A DNA stretch of 64,000 bases from Adineta steineri (Eukaryota > Rotifera > Eurotatoria > Adinetida > Adinetidae), in the NCBI GenBank assembly GCA_905250115.1, contig CAJNOI010000123.1:62001-126000 (forward strand). The letters are read 5' to 3'. The notes beneath the pieces were generated by a model that worked only from the letters and a program-made list of their open reading frames with translations, was not told the origin of the DNA and made no database searches. Shown here one piece after another: positions 46,541-57,544 of this stretch. A program made the position numbers and the translations under genes. Position 1 is the stretch's first letter. The number at the start of each line of letters is the position of its first letter.

Positions 46541-47005
46541 TTAAACCGTAATCCAATTTCGACCAAGCCAAAAAGCAGAAACTATGGATGAAATGAAAGT
46601 AAAAATACCTGCTATTGTCATTAAATAATAACTATAATTATTTGAGCTGTAGGGATTAATACACGAATAAGCGATAACAATGAAAATACCAGCAAGTGCA
46701 AGAATAATAACTGCAGACATTTTAATTCCACTTGAAAAACTTGTTATTAATCGTCGTGCAAAAAGAACTAATGCAATAATACCCAATATAATAAGAAATA
46801 TTGCAATAAAACATAAAACTATTGTTGAAAGATGACGTTGAGAATTTTTTATTATATTAATTCCATTCCAACCTGGTGTAACAATACCAATAATTGCAAA
46901 AAGAAGTGCAAAACATGCTAAAATAACTGCCAATATCCATATTCGATCATCATGATATGTTCCACTTCGAACAACAGTAGTATGAGTAATTTTTGTTCTA
47001 CCCAT
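46541..47005 (-). CDS. Four-helix membrane protein, claudin/PMP22-like
   Basis: A 154-residue intronless gene. A short cytoplasmic N-terminus leads to four hydrophobic helices near residues 23-45, 62-84, 95-115 and 128-148. The first loop carries PGWNGI, which recalls the W-containing first extracellular loop of the claudin/PMP22/EMP group, though the paired cysteines of claudins are absent. The gene runs to a stop just after the last helix. It may be a junction or membrane-organising protein; the family call is tentative while the tetraspan layout is clear. Confidence 0.65.
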   Translation of the reverse strand: MGRTKITHTTVVRSGTYHDDRIWILAVILACFALLFAIIGIVTPGWNGINIIKNSQRHLSTIVLCFIAIFLIILGIIALVLFARRLITSFSSGIKMSAVIILALAGIFIVIAYSCINPYSSNNYSYYLMTIAGIFTFISSIVSAFWLGRNWITV

Positions 47006-50000
47006 AATTAATATTAATTATCTAAATGATCAAGTAAAACGTTAATCTTCAGAGAGAGAGAGAGAGAGAGAGAGAAAAAACACTTTGATATAAACATTTT
47101 TTAATAAACCTAATAGATGTCCATAGAGAAAAAAAAGAACTTAAAAATATTATATATATATATATATATGGTATGTGATATGTGATATGCTTAAAATGAA
47201 GAATAAATCTAATTTGAAGTAAAATAAAAGAATTTCTTTCTTATCTATTACAAGTAAGGAATGTTGCTTATTTTTATTCGAGTAGTAACTCATATATTTT
47301 ATCTTTTTTTCTATACCCATATGTCACGAAAATAAAATAAAAAAGAAAGAAAGACACTTGAGTTTTATGAAAAGAATAAAAAGAAATTCATTGTCATCGT
47401 ATTCTTAATAATGTTGACAAGTCTTTTCACATCAATATCAATTAAAAAAATATATATATATATTCTTAAATATTCCTCTCGACTATTTTGTTTTTTGATA
47501 GAAGAATATGTCTCAGAATTTATATTGATCAATTTTATATGACTTATTAATCCTTTAACTTCCGACGATGTATATATATTTATTTGTTATAGATGCTTTT
47601 CCTATGTTCTTCAATTGAGTAGAAGATCTATTAAGTAATATTCCACATGTGTAATCCTTGTTTCTTTTCTTTCTGCTTGTCAGTATCATATATCGATTCT
47701 CTGTCTGCTTTCCATCGATCTGATTTTCGGCTTAGAATAATCAGAAGAATTTTTACAAAGAGCGACTACAATTACAATAGTTCGACATTTCCCTTCACTT
47801 ATTCGATAAAAATCATAATCAACACCAGTCTCGAAGGAAATGTAGTGTTGTTTAAAGATCAGTTTATTATAAAAAAAAATCATCTTTTTTTTTTTTCAAC
47901 AAAATACGATAAGTGCATTAATAAATTTGAATTTTGTTTTTCTTTCGGAATAACCTTATGTTCATTATTGAGAAAGAATGATTTAGTAGTTAATTTGAAT
48001 TTTCTAGTAGATTGTTTGTACTTTTTTCTAAATATAAAAATGATTAATACTTTCATTAGAATTCTTAATTAGAAGCATTTGTTTTCTCTGAATATTCAAT
48101 GTGTAGATCATGACTTGATTTATTGTCAGGCGAGATTAAAAATAATCCGGATATCATCGATCGAGAAAATATTCGAATCTGTATGAAATTAGAAATTGTT
48201 TTTTTTAAATTCTCATGATTAATATTTGACAAAAATATTTTTATTCTATTAAATTTTTCAATATAAAGTTTTGTGAGTTGAAAAAAACATATTTATGATT
48301 TTATTTTGATTCATTATGGTCAACTTTTATCAAAAATATTAGCGTCAAAAACAGCTTAGATTTCAGAAAGAAAATTGTGTTAATGTGTCATGCGAGATTC
48401 CAGTAAAGATAGTTCATAGATACAATACTGTGTCTATAGTTCAATGAAGAATTTTTTATGAACGACATGTAATATAAAGATGTATATATTCGAGGTTTGT
48501 AAAAATTTCATCTTTCTTTTAGTTTTTCGATAAATCAACAAAACTAAATCGTAATGAACTGATTTTTGTTATGACCTCTCGTCTATAACAGATCTATTTA
48601 TAGTAGTAGTGAGAAAAATCTATTTTTTTTGTGTTCTTTATTAGAGTGTACCCAGACGCACTATTGATCAAGCATTTAAATCGATAAATCTTTTTTTTGC
48701 TTGTTTTTTTCCTCTCTAAACGCATCGAAACAAAAATATTTGTTCGACATATTGAATAATTATTTTTGCAGGACTATAGAGAATGAAAGATTAATTAGGA
48801 TTTCTATATAAGTAAAAAAATGCTTTTTATTTTATTTATTAAAAATTAGTTTTGATTTGAAGAAAAAAAAATGTACATGTTTTTAGTTTATTTTAAGATG
48901 AGATTCGCTCTTTTTTATCAGTCAGTTTCTTAATGTTATTATTTATTGATAAATTGACGGAGAGGAAAAAAACAAGTTTTTAATAAGATATTCCTAGCAG
49001 AAGAATTGTTTGCAATCAAGATGAATAAGCATATATAAGAGGTAAGCAAGAGAACAAAGAGACAGAAAGTATCTATACATATGTCTATACACATGTACAC
49101 GAGTAGAAAAAAAAAATATATATCATAAGACAGTATTTTTAGAAGATAACGTGGCTATGTAACAACATCGTTTATAGACATGATAGAGAAGATAAAAAGA
49201 AAAGAAAAAAATACATCAAACTGGTAGCATATTTTTCTATTTCTCTTTTCGTTTCTTTCAATTTATTCTGTAGTTTTCCTAATTATTCTATTCAATATGA
49301 TATGTCCAATATTTATATAAATTTTTAATCTATTATATACATATATATATTTATCAATTTTTGTCTCAAACAATTTTTATAATGATTATTATGGATCAAG
49401 GGAAAAGTTTTAGACAAATTAATTCAGGTATTGTGCGTCTATTTTAGAAAATTCATATTATTCTTTTTTATTTTTCTATATATTTAAAAGTTTAGTAGTC
49501 TATCTAAGTATATATATATATCATTCCTTCCATTAGTCTTCTATAGAAAAAAAAGCTATTCTTTCTAAGATCTGTAGAGTTATATTAAGATTCATTTGAA
49601 GATGTTATTATTTCATATGCTTGGCAAGTTGATTGAAAGACTAGTTCATTAGACGTTCTTTTGGGAGAATATGTCACTCGTCATCAATAAGAATATACAT
49701 AATCAATTGAATGTATTATATATGGATAGAATTTTTTTTCTTCTTATTAATGAAATAATCATTATTATTGATTGTAAACACTTGTATTGGTTTTTATAAA
49801 AATTTACTCGATTAAATTTATTATTTTAATTTATAATAAGAATATTAAGAAATGATATTTTATTGATTTTTTTTCCTCGGTTACATTCTATTCTACTTTT
49901 TAATTTATGAATAATAATATGTTACACATTCGACAAATTTAATTAAAAATCAGCAAATAACAAATTATTTGCAAGTATTTTCTTTACAGATTTCTAATTA

Positions 50001-51452
50001 GATTTCATATTGAGAATACATATATTATATGTCATTACTCATAGAAAGAATATCTTATCAGTTTTTGGATAAAAGAATTTACTTAGAAAATATACGAATA
50101 TCTCGTGTAGCATTGTCAAATAAGTTTCTTATTATCAGATAGAAACCAATATATGTTTTCCCATTATCTTATTTATTTTTCTCTAATATTCTACTATACA
50201 AAAAGAATCCAATGAAATTTATCTTTAAATCTATAAAAATATTCTGATTTATAGTATATTAGAAACAATAATATTTTCTTTAATTATAGAAGTAACTAAA
50301 TCAGGAAAAAAAGAGTCTTGCTGTTTTGTATATATGAATATAGTTTGTGATTCAACAATAAATGAGAATTAAATAATGCGAATATAATATTTATTATATT
50401 CATAAAAAAATTACATTTTTTTCTCTACTATTGATTATTTCTAAACTATTTAACTGTATTCAAGATGAAAGTCCGAATAATAAAAAAACAACGCAATTCT
50501 CACAATTATTCATTGAAAAACTTAAATACAAAATGAGTATAATGAAGGCATTTCTCATGTATCATAGAATGATCTCTTTTTGAAAAAGTAATTATAGAAT
50601 GTAGTAGACCATGAAATTCTCTATTACTAGAAGTATTTATTTTTTTACATTCACAGAGTATAAAAAAATTAAAATACAATCAACACTACAACAATTGAAT
50701 ATATTACGTTTTTCCTTTTTTTCCAAAATATTATCGCTATGAAAATAAATTTCTAAGCTTGAAGTTGTCTTGTATTCATGTAGTACGATATATAGATACT
50801 AGATAGAGAATTTCAAGTTCTATTAGAATCTTTCTCATCAGAATAATAAATTGAAAAGTAACGAAAAACGTTAATTTTTTCACATTTGTCAGTTGATGAC
50901 GTACACATTGTATTTCAATCTATGAACGGAAGAAAATGAGTAGTTAAAATAATAGAGAATTTTTACGCTCTACCAGAATCTATAATTAGTTTTTAAAAAA
51001 AAAAAGATTATTATATAATGATAAAAAATTGAAAAGAACTAGTTTTGATGACAAAGAAAACCTTTATATGCGCGTGTGAATTTGGGCATATGGTTGTTTT
51101 CATTCTACTCAGTTTTTGTCTGGTACTACGTGAGTGCGAATGATAGAAAACTTCAAGAATTTTTCGAATATATAATTTGTTTTATATATTAAATTCTATC
51201 TATAGTTATAAAATTATCATATTATGTTCATTCATTCATTCATATAGGCTAAATAGAAAATAATATATGTTAAGATAAAGGTTAAGGCTAATCAGTCGAC
51301 AAATAGTTTGACCTTTTCTTACTTACACGAGTAATTTTTTGTCTAAACCGCATAAAATCGATGTTTTATATAAATAATCAATGAATTAATATTATATATT
51401 TTTATTTCTATTCCAGAATCCTCGAATTCATTCTTGAATATTATTTGAAAGA
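47006..51452. other. 4.4-kb gene-free AT-rich stretch
   Basis: The longest gap in the window. It holds a GA run (47052-47076), TA runs (47149-47168), and AT-rich sequence without protein-like frames. A 141-codon frame at 47647-48072 has many Phe/Ser/Asn and no feature, and is not called. A short ATG frame at 49381-49428 followed by GTATTG could be a lone first exon but has no partner. Confidence 0.45.
47052..47076. repeat. (GA)n microsatellite
   Basis: About twelve GA units just upstream of the claudin-like gene's start codon, close enough to lie in its promoter or 5' leader. Confidence 0.9.
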
Positions 51453-52373
51453 ATGTCTTCATCATCTTCTTTGCTTACACAAAGATCAATTATTGAATCA
51501 TGGTTTATTCCTATTGATATTGTTATGCTTGTATGTACAATTTTGGTGATTATACTTTCAACTATATTTTTATGTATTATTCTTCTTGATAAAACATGTC
51601 ATACAGTTTCAATGATGTTAATTGGTAATTCATGTCTAACAGTACTTGTATTTGGATGTGTTTTACTTAGTATGTGTGCATTTACATTAGAAAATGATCT
51701 TAAACAAATTATTTATGAAGATTCTCTTTGTATTATTCGTGCTTATTTTGATTATGTTGCTGCTGGTGTTGTTAATTATTCATTTTTAATCCAAGCACTT
51801 TATCGTTATGTAACTGTAATTTATCCAAATCGTTTATTTTGGCAATCAGCAAGATTTCAATTTTTAATAATATGTTTAACATGGATGATTGCTTTTATAT
51901 TTCCTACTGCATTTATATTTACTGGACAAGTTAAATATAATGGTGACAATCAAATATGTCAAGTACCTGTTCAACCATCATTCTATATTGTTTATCCAGC
52001 TTGTTGTATTTTTGTTATACCTGTCTCATTAATTATGTTGATTTATTTAAAATTATTTCGTTATGTACATAAAATGAATACTCGTATTACACCTGCGAAT
52101 ACATTATTTCGTGCACAACGAGAATTAAAAATGGCTCAACGTATAGTTATACTTGTAAGTGTATTATTAACAATTGGTTTTCCATATGCATTTTTTATTT
52201 TAATGTCATTTTTTACAACTCCACCAAAATATCATTATCGTATTGCTTTTTTATTTGTTGATATATCATTGGCATTAGTAATGATGGCTTTATTTCAGTT
52301 TACTGATCCAATAAAAGTATATATGATAGAAAAAATTAAACGAAGACCAAATCCAGTCATTCAAACAATATAA
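51453..52373 (+). CDS. Rhodopsin-like 7TM receptor, intronless
   Basis: 306 residues. Seven hydrophobic segments: about 17-42, 54-78, 96-120, 130-152, 175-198, 226-250 and 260-280. After TM2 the cysteine of DSLCIIRAYF pairs in family style with that of NQICQVPV in the second loop. TM3 ends LYRYVTVIYPN, where YRY stands for DRY. TM6 follows REL-KMAQRIVILV. The C-terminus is basic (KIKRRPNP). It belongs to the same expanded bdelloid chemoreceptor/peptide-receptor-like group as the receptors at 38938 and 58940. All elements for G-protein coupling appear intact. Confidence 0.85.
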   Translation: MSSSSSLLTQRSIIESWFIPIDIVMLVCTILVIILSTIFLCIILLDKTCHTVSMMLIGNSCLTVLVFGCVLLSMCAFTLENDLKQIIYEDSLCIIRAYFDYVAAGVVNYSFLIQALYRYVTVIYPNRLFWQSARFQFLIICLTWMIAFIFPTAFIFTGQVKYNGDNQICQVPVQPSFYIVYPACCIFVIPVSLIMLIYLKLFRYVHKMNTRITPANTLFRAQRELKMAQRIVILVSVLLTIGFPYAFFILMSFFTTPPKYHYRIAFLFVDISLALVMMALFQFTDPIKVYMIEKIKRRPNPVIQTI

Positions 52374-52475
52374 TTGAAATAAAATAATATTACACAAAAT
52401 TTATTTGATGTTGTATTGTATTTTTTTTGTTACAAATAAAAAATAAAAAAAGTATTGATCACTTTTCGCATAAAG

Positions 52476-52687
52476 ACTCGCTCAGCTCTTTCTCGTAGAA
52501 ATCACGTTACTAAACAACTTATTGATTTATATAATTAAACAGAAACAAAAGTCAGATTTGAATTCTTCGGTAAACCCTTATCAAAAAAAATTCCTTTTAT
52601 ATCTTTTCCTAATTTTTGGGTTAATCAGTGAAGTGTGGACAATTTATGGTTGCAAGACTCTTCTCTACGAGGAAGAGAACTATTTGA
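52476..52687 (+). repeat. Short inverted-repeat element, copy 4 of 4
   Basis: About 212 bp, nearly the same as 41-250. The left end CAGCTCTTTCTCGTAGAAAT and the reverse complement of the right end GTTCTCTTCCTCGTAGAGAA match imperfectly, as terminal inverted repeats. It lies 100 bp beyond the receptor stop codon. Confidence 0.7.
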
Positions 52688-52810
52688 AATGTTAATACAA
52701 AATAATCTATTATTATGAATAAAAATAATATAATAGAATCGATATGTTAATATTTAAAACGTATCTTTGTCACAATGAATATCAATTGATTTCATAGGTC
52801 CTGAATAGAA

Positions 52811-53680
52811 TTAAAAACTCTTTCGACTAATAATGGTTATTATCAATGAAGTGCTTAACAAGGCAATAGTTGATTTTGATGTGGAGACACCAGTATTGCA
52901 TTTGTAGTCTCTACAACAACAAATCAATGTATTGACTTCGGCAATTATCCTCCATGTACATCCACTCGAAATACAGAGATTTAGCTCAGCAGCTCCTCTA
53001 GTAACAACGGCATTGACTGCATTTGAAAGACTTTTTTTCTATAAAGAGAATTTTTAAATGATATTGTGAAAAGAAACAAACACTTACAGCACACCAACCT
53101 GTAGCTGAATAGATTTCTGAAACATATGAACTGTGTTCATCGAATGGCAATGGACAAGTTGAACAAGAGTAACATGTATTACCGATAGGTCCTAGAGTAG
53201 TAGTTGGTTCACTTGCTCCATTACATAAATTTTGATTACAACAACAAACACGTGTATAAACTCCACTCATTGTTTTCCACGAACATCCATTTACAGTACA
53301 AACACCACCCGGAGGAATACCTCGTGTATAACTAGCATAAGTTGAATCGTCAGTTGTCATCATCTGAAAATGAATTTATTATTAAAAGTATTGTAACAGA
53401 AAATAATGAATAAATAAGTAAACTTACAGCACACCATCCTGTTTTTGAATATACTTCAGTTACAAATGCACTGGATGGATCAAATGGATTTGGACAATTT
53501 GAACAGAAATAACAGTAGTTAGCGGCGCGCTCATTAGATATATCTGATGTAATGTTATTACATTGAACAATACCTAGAATAAATATTCAAGTATAATCAA
53601 TAATAATATTATAACTTCAATTTATTCTTTTTACTTGTATATAGGATAAATATAGACAAAATTACATAGAAGATATTCAT
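52811..53680 (-). CDS. Secreted/GPI protein with two Ly6-like Cys-rich repeats, four exons
   Basis: Exons are 53680-53635, 53573-53428, 53363-53088 and 53038-52811, giving 231 residues with all phases matching. The signal peptide is MNIFYVILSIFILYT. Two repeats follow. Each starts C-x2-C-x2-CP-x-PFD (YCYFCSNCPNPFD and TCYSCSTCPLPFD), continues through TGWCA at an intron boundary, and ends in a C-rich block (GCSWKTMSGVYTRVCCCN plus LCN in the first, GCTWRII...ICCCRDYKCN in the second). The CCxxxxCN ending is that of Ly6/uPAR three-finger domains. The same intron position in both repeats shows internal duplication by exon units. The last 30 residues are hydrophobic (IALLSTSLIITII), so a GPI anchor is likely. 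Confidence 0.8.
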
Positions 53681-53705
53681 TATTAAAATATTAGTGAAGA
53701 ATCAA

Positions 53706-53930
53706 ATGACGAATAGTTTCTTTTTATATTACAGTTTTATGACGTTTGTGTCTTGCACAATCAACGCACAATTTGTATCATACAACGCAGATAACAATGT
53801 TGCTAGTTACTATCAGTTGTATCATGAGTACATAATAGAATATTTGTTAAAGTATCATATGCCTTACAAATTCTTTAACAACACATTTTTATTAAATCCA
53901 AATGCAAAAAGAATGTTAACACATAAATAA
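53706..53930 (+). CDS. Possible small secreted protein, divergent from the Ly6-like gene
   Basis: A 74-codon frame from the ATG at 53706. A plausible signal peptide (SFFLYYSFMTFVSCTINA) leads to an Asn/Tyr-rich body without cysteines. Its start is only 25 bp from the start of the gene on the other strand, which leaves almost no room for two promoters and lowers confidence. Confidence 0.3.
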   Translation: MTNSFFLYYSFMTFVSCTINAQFVSYNADNNVASYYQLYHEYIIEYLLKYHMPYKFFNNTFLLNPNAKRMLTHK

Positions 53931-54677
53931 ATGAGAGTTTTTTGTTCGATAAAAATATTTTGTTTTCTATATTCTATAGTAATATGAAAAGGTTTATTAT
54001 ATTCACATTTTAATTATATAAATTTATTTCTAATGAAATTTTAAATTACCCTATAAGATATTTTAATAAAGGGATAAATAAATTCTTTTTTCTTTTACTA
54101 TGTTATCACGTGGAAAAGTCAATGGGGTTTATGATTATATACAAGTGCATAACATTGTTTGCGATTTGATAAGAAAAATAAAAAATCGATTTCATAGCAT
54201 TTTGTTGATTAATTGAAATTTTGGAATTAACAAAAATAAATCTGATCGACAACTTTTGAAATCTAAGGCAAGCGTACATATATCATCTAGTGAATAATCA
54301 TTAATAGATGTATTTATTTCTGTCTATTAAATTAACATCTATATCAAAAACTTTTTCTCTTACGTTTTCAAACAAAATCTTTAAAAAATTAAATAAGTCA
54401 AAAAGAAAATCGTATATCTTCATTCTATTATAAGTATTTTATCGGATAATGGTCGGTGAGGTAAGTAGTTAAATGCATCCAATCAAAATATTCAATATTA
54501 AAATTTAAATCTAACATAAATCTTTGATTTATTCTAGAAGTTTTAAGATTTTATCAAATAGTCCTTCGGATGAAATTCTATCTCAAAGTATCATTTGGGA
54601 AATAAACATTTAGATATTGTACATGAAATTATAACGCCCAGAAGGTATGATGTTTATTAAAAATAATAATATATTGA
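53931..54677. other. Spacer before the hAT-like element
   Basis: AT-rich, nothing supported. Confidence 0.5.
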
Positions 54678-54715
54678 ATTTTATCCAAGGGGGTAATAGC
54701 TGGCACCCAGCACCG

Positions 54716-54872
54716 AAAAACACCTAACAGGTGCTGAGGTGCTGTACGGGTGCTCAGGTGCTGAAAAGGTGCTGAGGTGTTGAACAGGTGCCGAATAGGT
54801 GCTGAGGTGCTGAGCAAGTGCTGAAATGCTGAGTAGGTGCTGGATAGGTGCTGGATAGGTGCTGAAGTGCTG
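54716..54872 (+). repeat. Left subterminal GGTGCTGA array
   Basis: At least fifteen copies of GGTGCTGA or close variants in direct orientation just inside the left end of the hAT-like element. The matching array is at 57415-57515. Confidence 0.9.
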
Positions 54873-55117
54873 AGATATTAATTGATTTTGTAATATAATA
54901 TATAAAACAAACGACTGTATCGTGACTGATTAAGAGCGTTCTCTATCGGACTCATTAATATACGTTAATAATAAAGAAATTTTTATAAGTACTCAATCAG
55001 AAAAATACCCATTTTATAATATTTTCCCGTTTAATTTAATCCTTTTTACACTACTTTCTGATATTAAAAACGAAGTTTCGTCAAATATCGTTTCTTTCAG
55101 ATAATTAGTTTAGCTAA

Positions 55118-56999
55118 TGTCGTCATCAACATTTGCTACAGAAAATAATAATTATGGTTTACCAAATGATATTTTTCATTATAATAATGATCAATTTTAT
55201 AACTACAAGTAACGTTCATCGAAACTCGATTCATTTGGCCCTAGACTGCCGCGGTCTACATGCTGATATAACTATATTTAGATACGAATGAGTGTTAATC
55301 AAAATTAGTTCTGACTTTCGGCAGAAAATCAAATTGAATTTCTGGCTTATATAAAATCAAGCTTTTTCTAAAATTTTCATACTTGTAGAATGCAGAATAA
55401 AGTTTAAAAATGCTTTAGCTTTATTAAATTCAATTTTATAAAAAGTAGGATTTCAACAAAATACTACAGTGCAGATTTCTTTATCATTATATATCAAAAT
55501 TGATTTGGAACTCTTTTATCTATATGCACTATAGCAAAACTATTAAACTGACAAGCTTATTAAAAATGTTTTGCAATAATGCAACAACTAAACTTAAAAC
55601 TATCAAACTATAATGCGTATGTTTTTTAGCTTCTAATCCTAGATCTTATTTTATTGAGTTGTCGTACAGGAAGTTTCGACGCATCATTGTTTTTTTCAAA
55701 CATGCATTAGAAATATTTATCAATGATAATGAACGAGATGCTATATAAAAATAGGCGAACATTTTCTTCAAAGCTTTATAATACTCTGTGTATAAGAACA
55801 TTTTGTTTTTTTGTTATTAATATTATTTTCATCTTTATCCATATTCAAAGTAAAATTAGCATTGCCCCATTATTTTAATTTGTTCAGTATAATAATGATC
55901 TATATATAATTAAGAAGTATTTTAAATATTTAAGCCCGCGCCTTTTTTAACAAATAAATTAAATATTTTACATTAAATATTTTGCTATTCAAATATTTGA
56001 GTTAGCGCTCTTTTTAACGAATAAATTAAACATTTAAGTTCGCGCTCTTTCTATCAAATAAACTAAATATTATACTATTCAAATAAAACGATAATAGCAA
56101 AGAAAAATTATATTATAAAAAATATGCCTTAGGTACATGGTTATTTGCGCTCAAAAAATGGTCATTTGTGCCAAAAAAATGGGTGTGGGTGTGGGTGTGG
56201 GTGGGTGCTGAATAAGGAAGAATACAACACCCACACCCTCACCCTCAAGATATGTGAGAATACTTTTCGAATTGCACGTTCATTATCAGGTTCATCTTCG
56301 TCAAATACAAATTTTAGTGTAAAATCATTTTTAAAAAGATGCGAAAAAATATCAATAGTCAATTCAATTAAAAATCGTGGTGGGCACATAGGAAATTATC
56401 AGCTTTATTTTGCACAACATCATAAAAATCATAAAGATATAATTAATTATTCAATAGGACATGTTAATGAATTGAATTTGAGTGAAAATGATATTGAAAT
56501 TATCATCAAAAATGCATTTGAAGCAGTTCAAAAGTATGTTGCAATGGTTAATAAGACTCAATTTTTGGAAAAAAAATATCTATACATTATCAGGTTTAAA
56601 TACATTTACAAAAACAATTTTAAATAAATCATTATCAAAGATTATCGACTATACAGTTGATAATAATAGTTCCGATGAAGATTCTGATGAAGAAAATTGT
56701 TTTGATGAAAATGATGTTTTCAATGTATTGAATAATGAAGAATAATTATCACCAAACAATACCGATGATGAAGAGGAAGGAAATACAATAGCAACTGATG
56801 TTCCTGATACAGCACAAAAAAAGTTCAATGGTTGTCGTATATACGACAAAATCAATCCACAACAATCAAAGAAATATTTTCGTATACGTATGGGTTCATC
56901 ATATAAATTTATACACAAACAAACGGCTTGTTGGTTACTTACAACAGATAAACAACGATCTTCAAGTGATCGATTACTACGTGTTCAGCAATAAGGAGT
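55118..56999 (+). CDS. Element-borne protein(s), acidic region plus conserved HKQTACWLL motif
   Basis: Inside the hAT-like element. A possible first exon at 55118-55209 (MSSSTFATENNNYGL..., donor GTAACG) is followed by a frame at 56145-56627 and, overlapping it in another frame, one from 56482. The latter has an acidic tract (NNSSDEDSDEEN), a TAA at 56743-56745 in the same frame, then a second acidic tract and the block YKFIHKQTACWLLTTDKQ with SSSDRLLRVQQ before the final stop at 56994. I recall this last block only as a recurring motif of uncharacterised transposon-linked proteins. It is not the hAT catalytic domain. The exon joins are not settled, and the copy may have lost function. Confidence 0.4.
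56180..56204 (+). repeat. Telomere-like (TGTGGG)n tract
   Basis: GGGTGTGGGTGTGGGTGTGG is three uninterrupted TGTGGG units, the hexamer I recall for Adineta telomeres. About 25 bp downstream a C-rich partner (ACACCCACACCCTCACCC, 56228-56245) could pair with it. Confidence 0.75.
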
Positions 57000-57544
57000 A
57001 AAATAACATAAGACCTATTTGCAGTTGTCTACGTTTGATTTTTGATATTTTTGTTGATGCAGCCTTTCGTGTTGTTGTTTTTCATATAATTTTTGATATT
57101 TTTCTTCATATAGTTGTTTATGTTACGAAGTATTTTTGATATTCACTTTTGTGAAGTTTTTATATTTTTTTATGGTACTTGTATGAGATGGAAACTTTCT
57201 TCGGTATCATTGAGATTAAATAGGCTTTTTATGAATTATTTACATATTACTGAACTTAGTTTCAAGTCAAAACAATGTTGAAATAATATTGTTAAAGTGA
57301 TATAATGTTGAGCAGTATTTTTCTGCAGTAGAAGATGAACTTGTAATAGTATAACTCTAGTTCTAAGCATTACTTCAATTAATATTCATCCTACAGCTTT
57401 CTAAGCTTCACAGCACCGGCAGGTGCTGAAAAGGTGCTCAATAGGTGCTGAGGTGCTCAATAGGTGCCCAGGTGCTGAAAAGGTGCTGAGCAGGTGTTGA
57501 GGTGCTGAGTGCTGGGTGCCAGCCCTTACCCCCTTGATTTTATC

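Larger units (their letters stand above)
54686..57536. mobile_element. 2.85-kb hAT-like DNA transposon, without a visible transposase
   Basis: Terminal inverted repeats CAAGGGGGTAATAGCTGG and, at the right, CCAGCCCTTACCCCCTTG are followed inward by GCACCCAGCAC on both sides. The direct repeat ATTTTATC at 54678-54685 and 57537-57544 is a perfect 8-bp target duplication, so the element is hAT-like and inserted as one unit. Both ends carry dense GGTGCTGA subterminal repeats (54722-54870 and 57418-57518), as hAT elements use for transposase binding. The interior has small coding exons but no frame long enough for a hAT transposase, so it looks non-autonomous or unusual in content. The ends and duplication are intact, pointing to recent insertion. 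Confidence 0.9.

Noticed and set aside
47647-48072. 141-codon plus-strand frame
   Set aside because: Phe/Ser/Asn-rich without any motif; codon pattern looks random and no neighbouring exon was seen.
56145-56627. Frame inside the hAT-like element considered as a hAT transposase
   Set aside because: At 160 codons it is far too short and lacks any hAT catalytic or dimerisation motif; it starts within the telomere-like tract.
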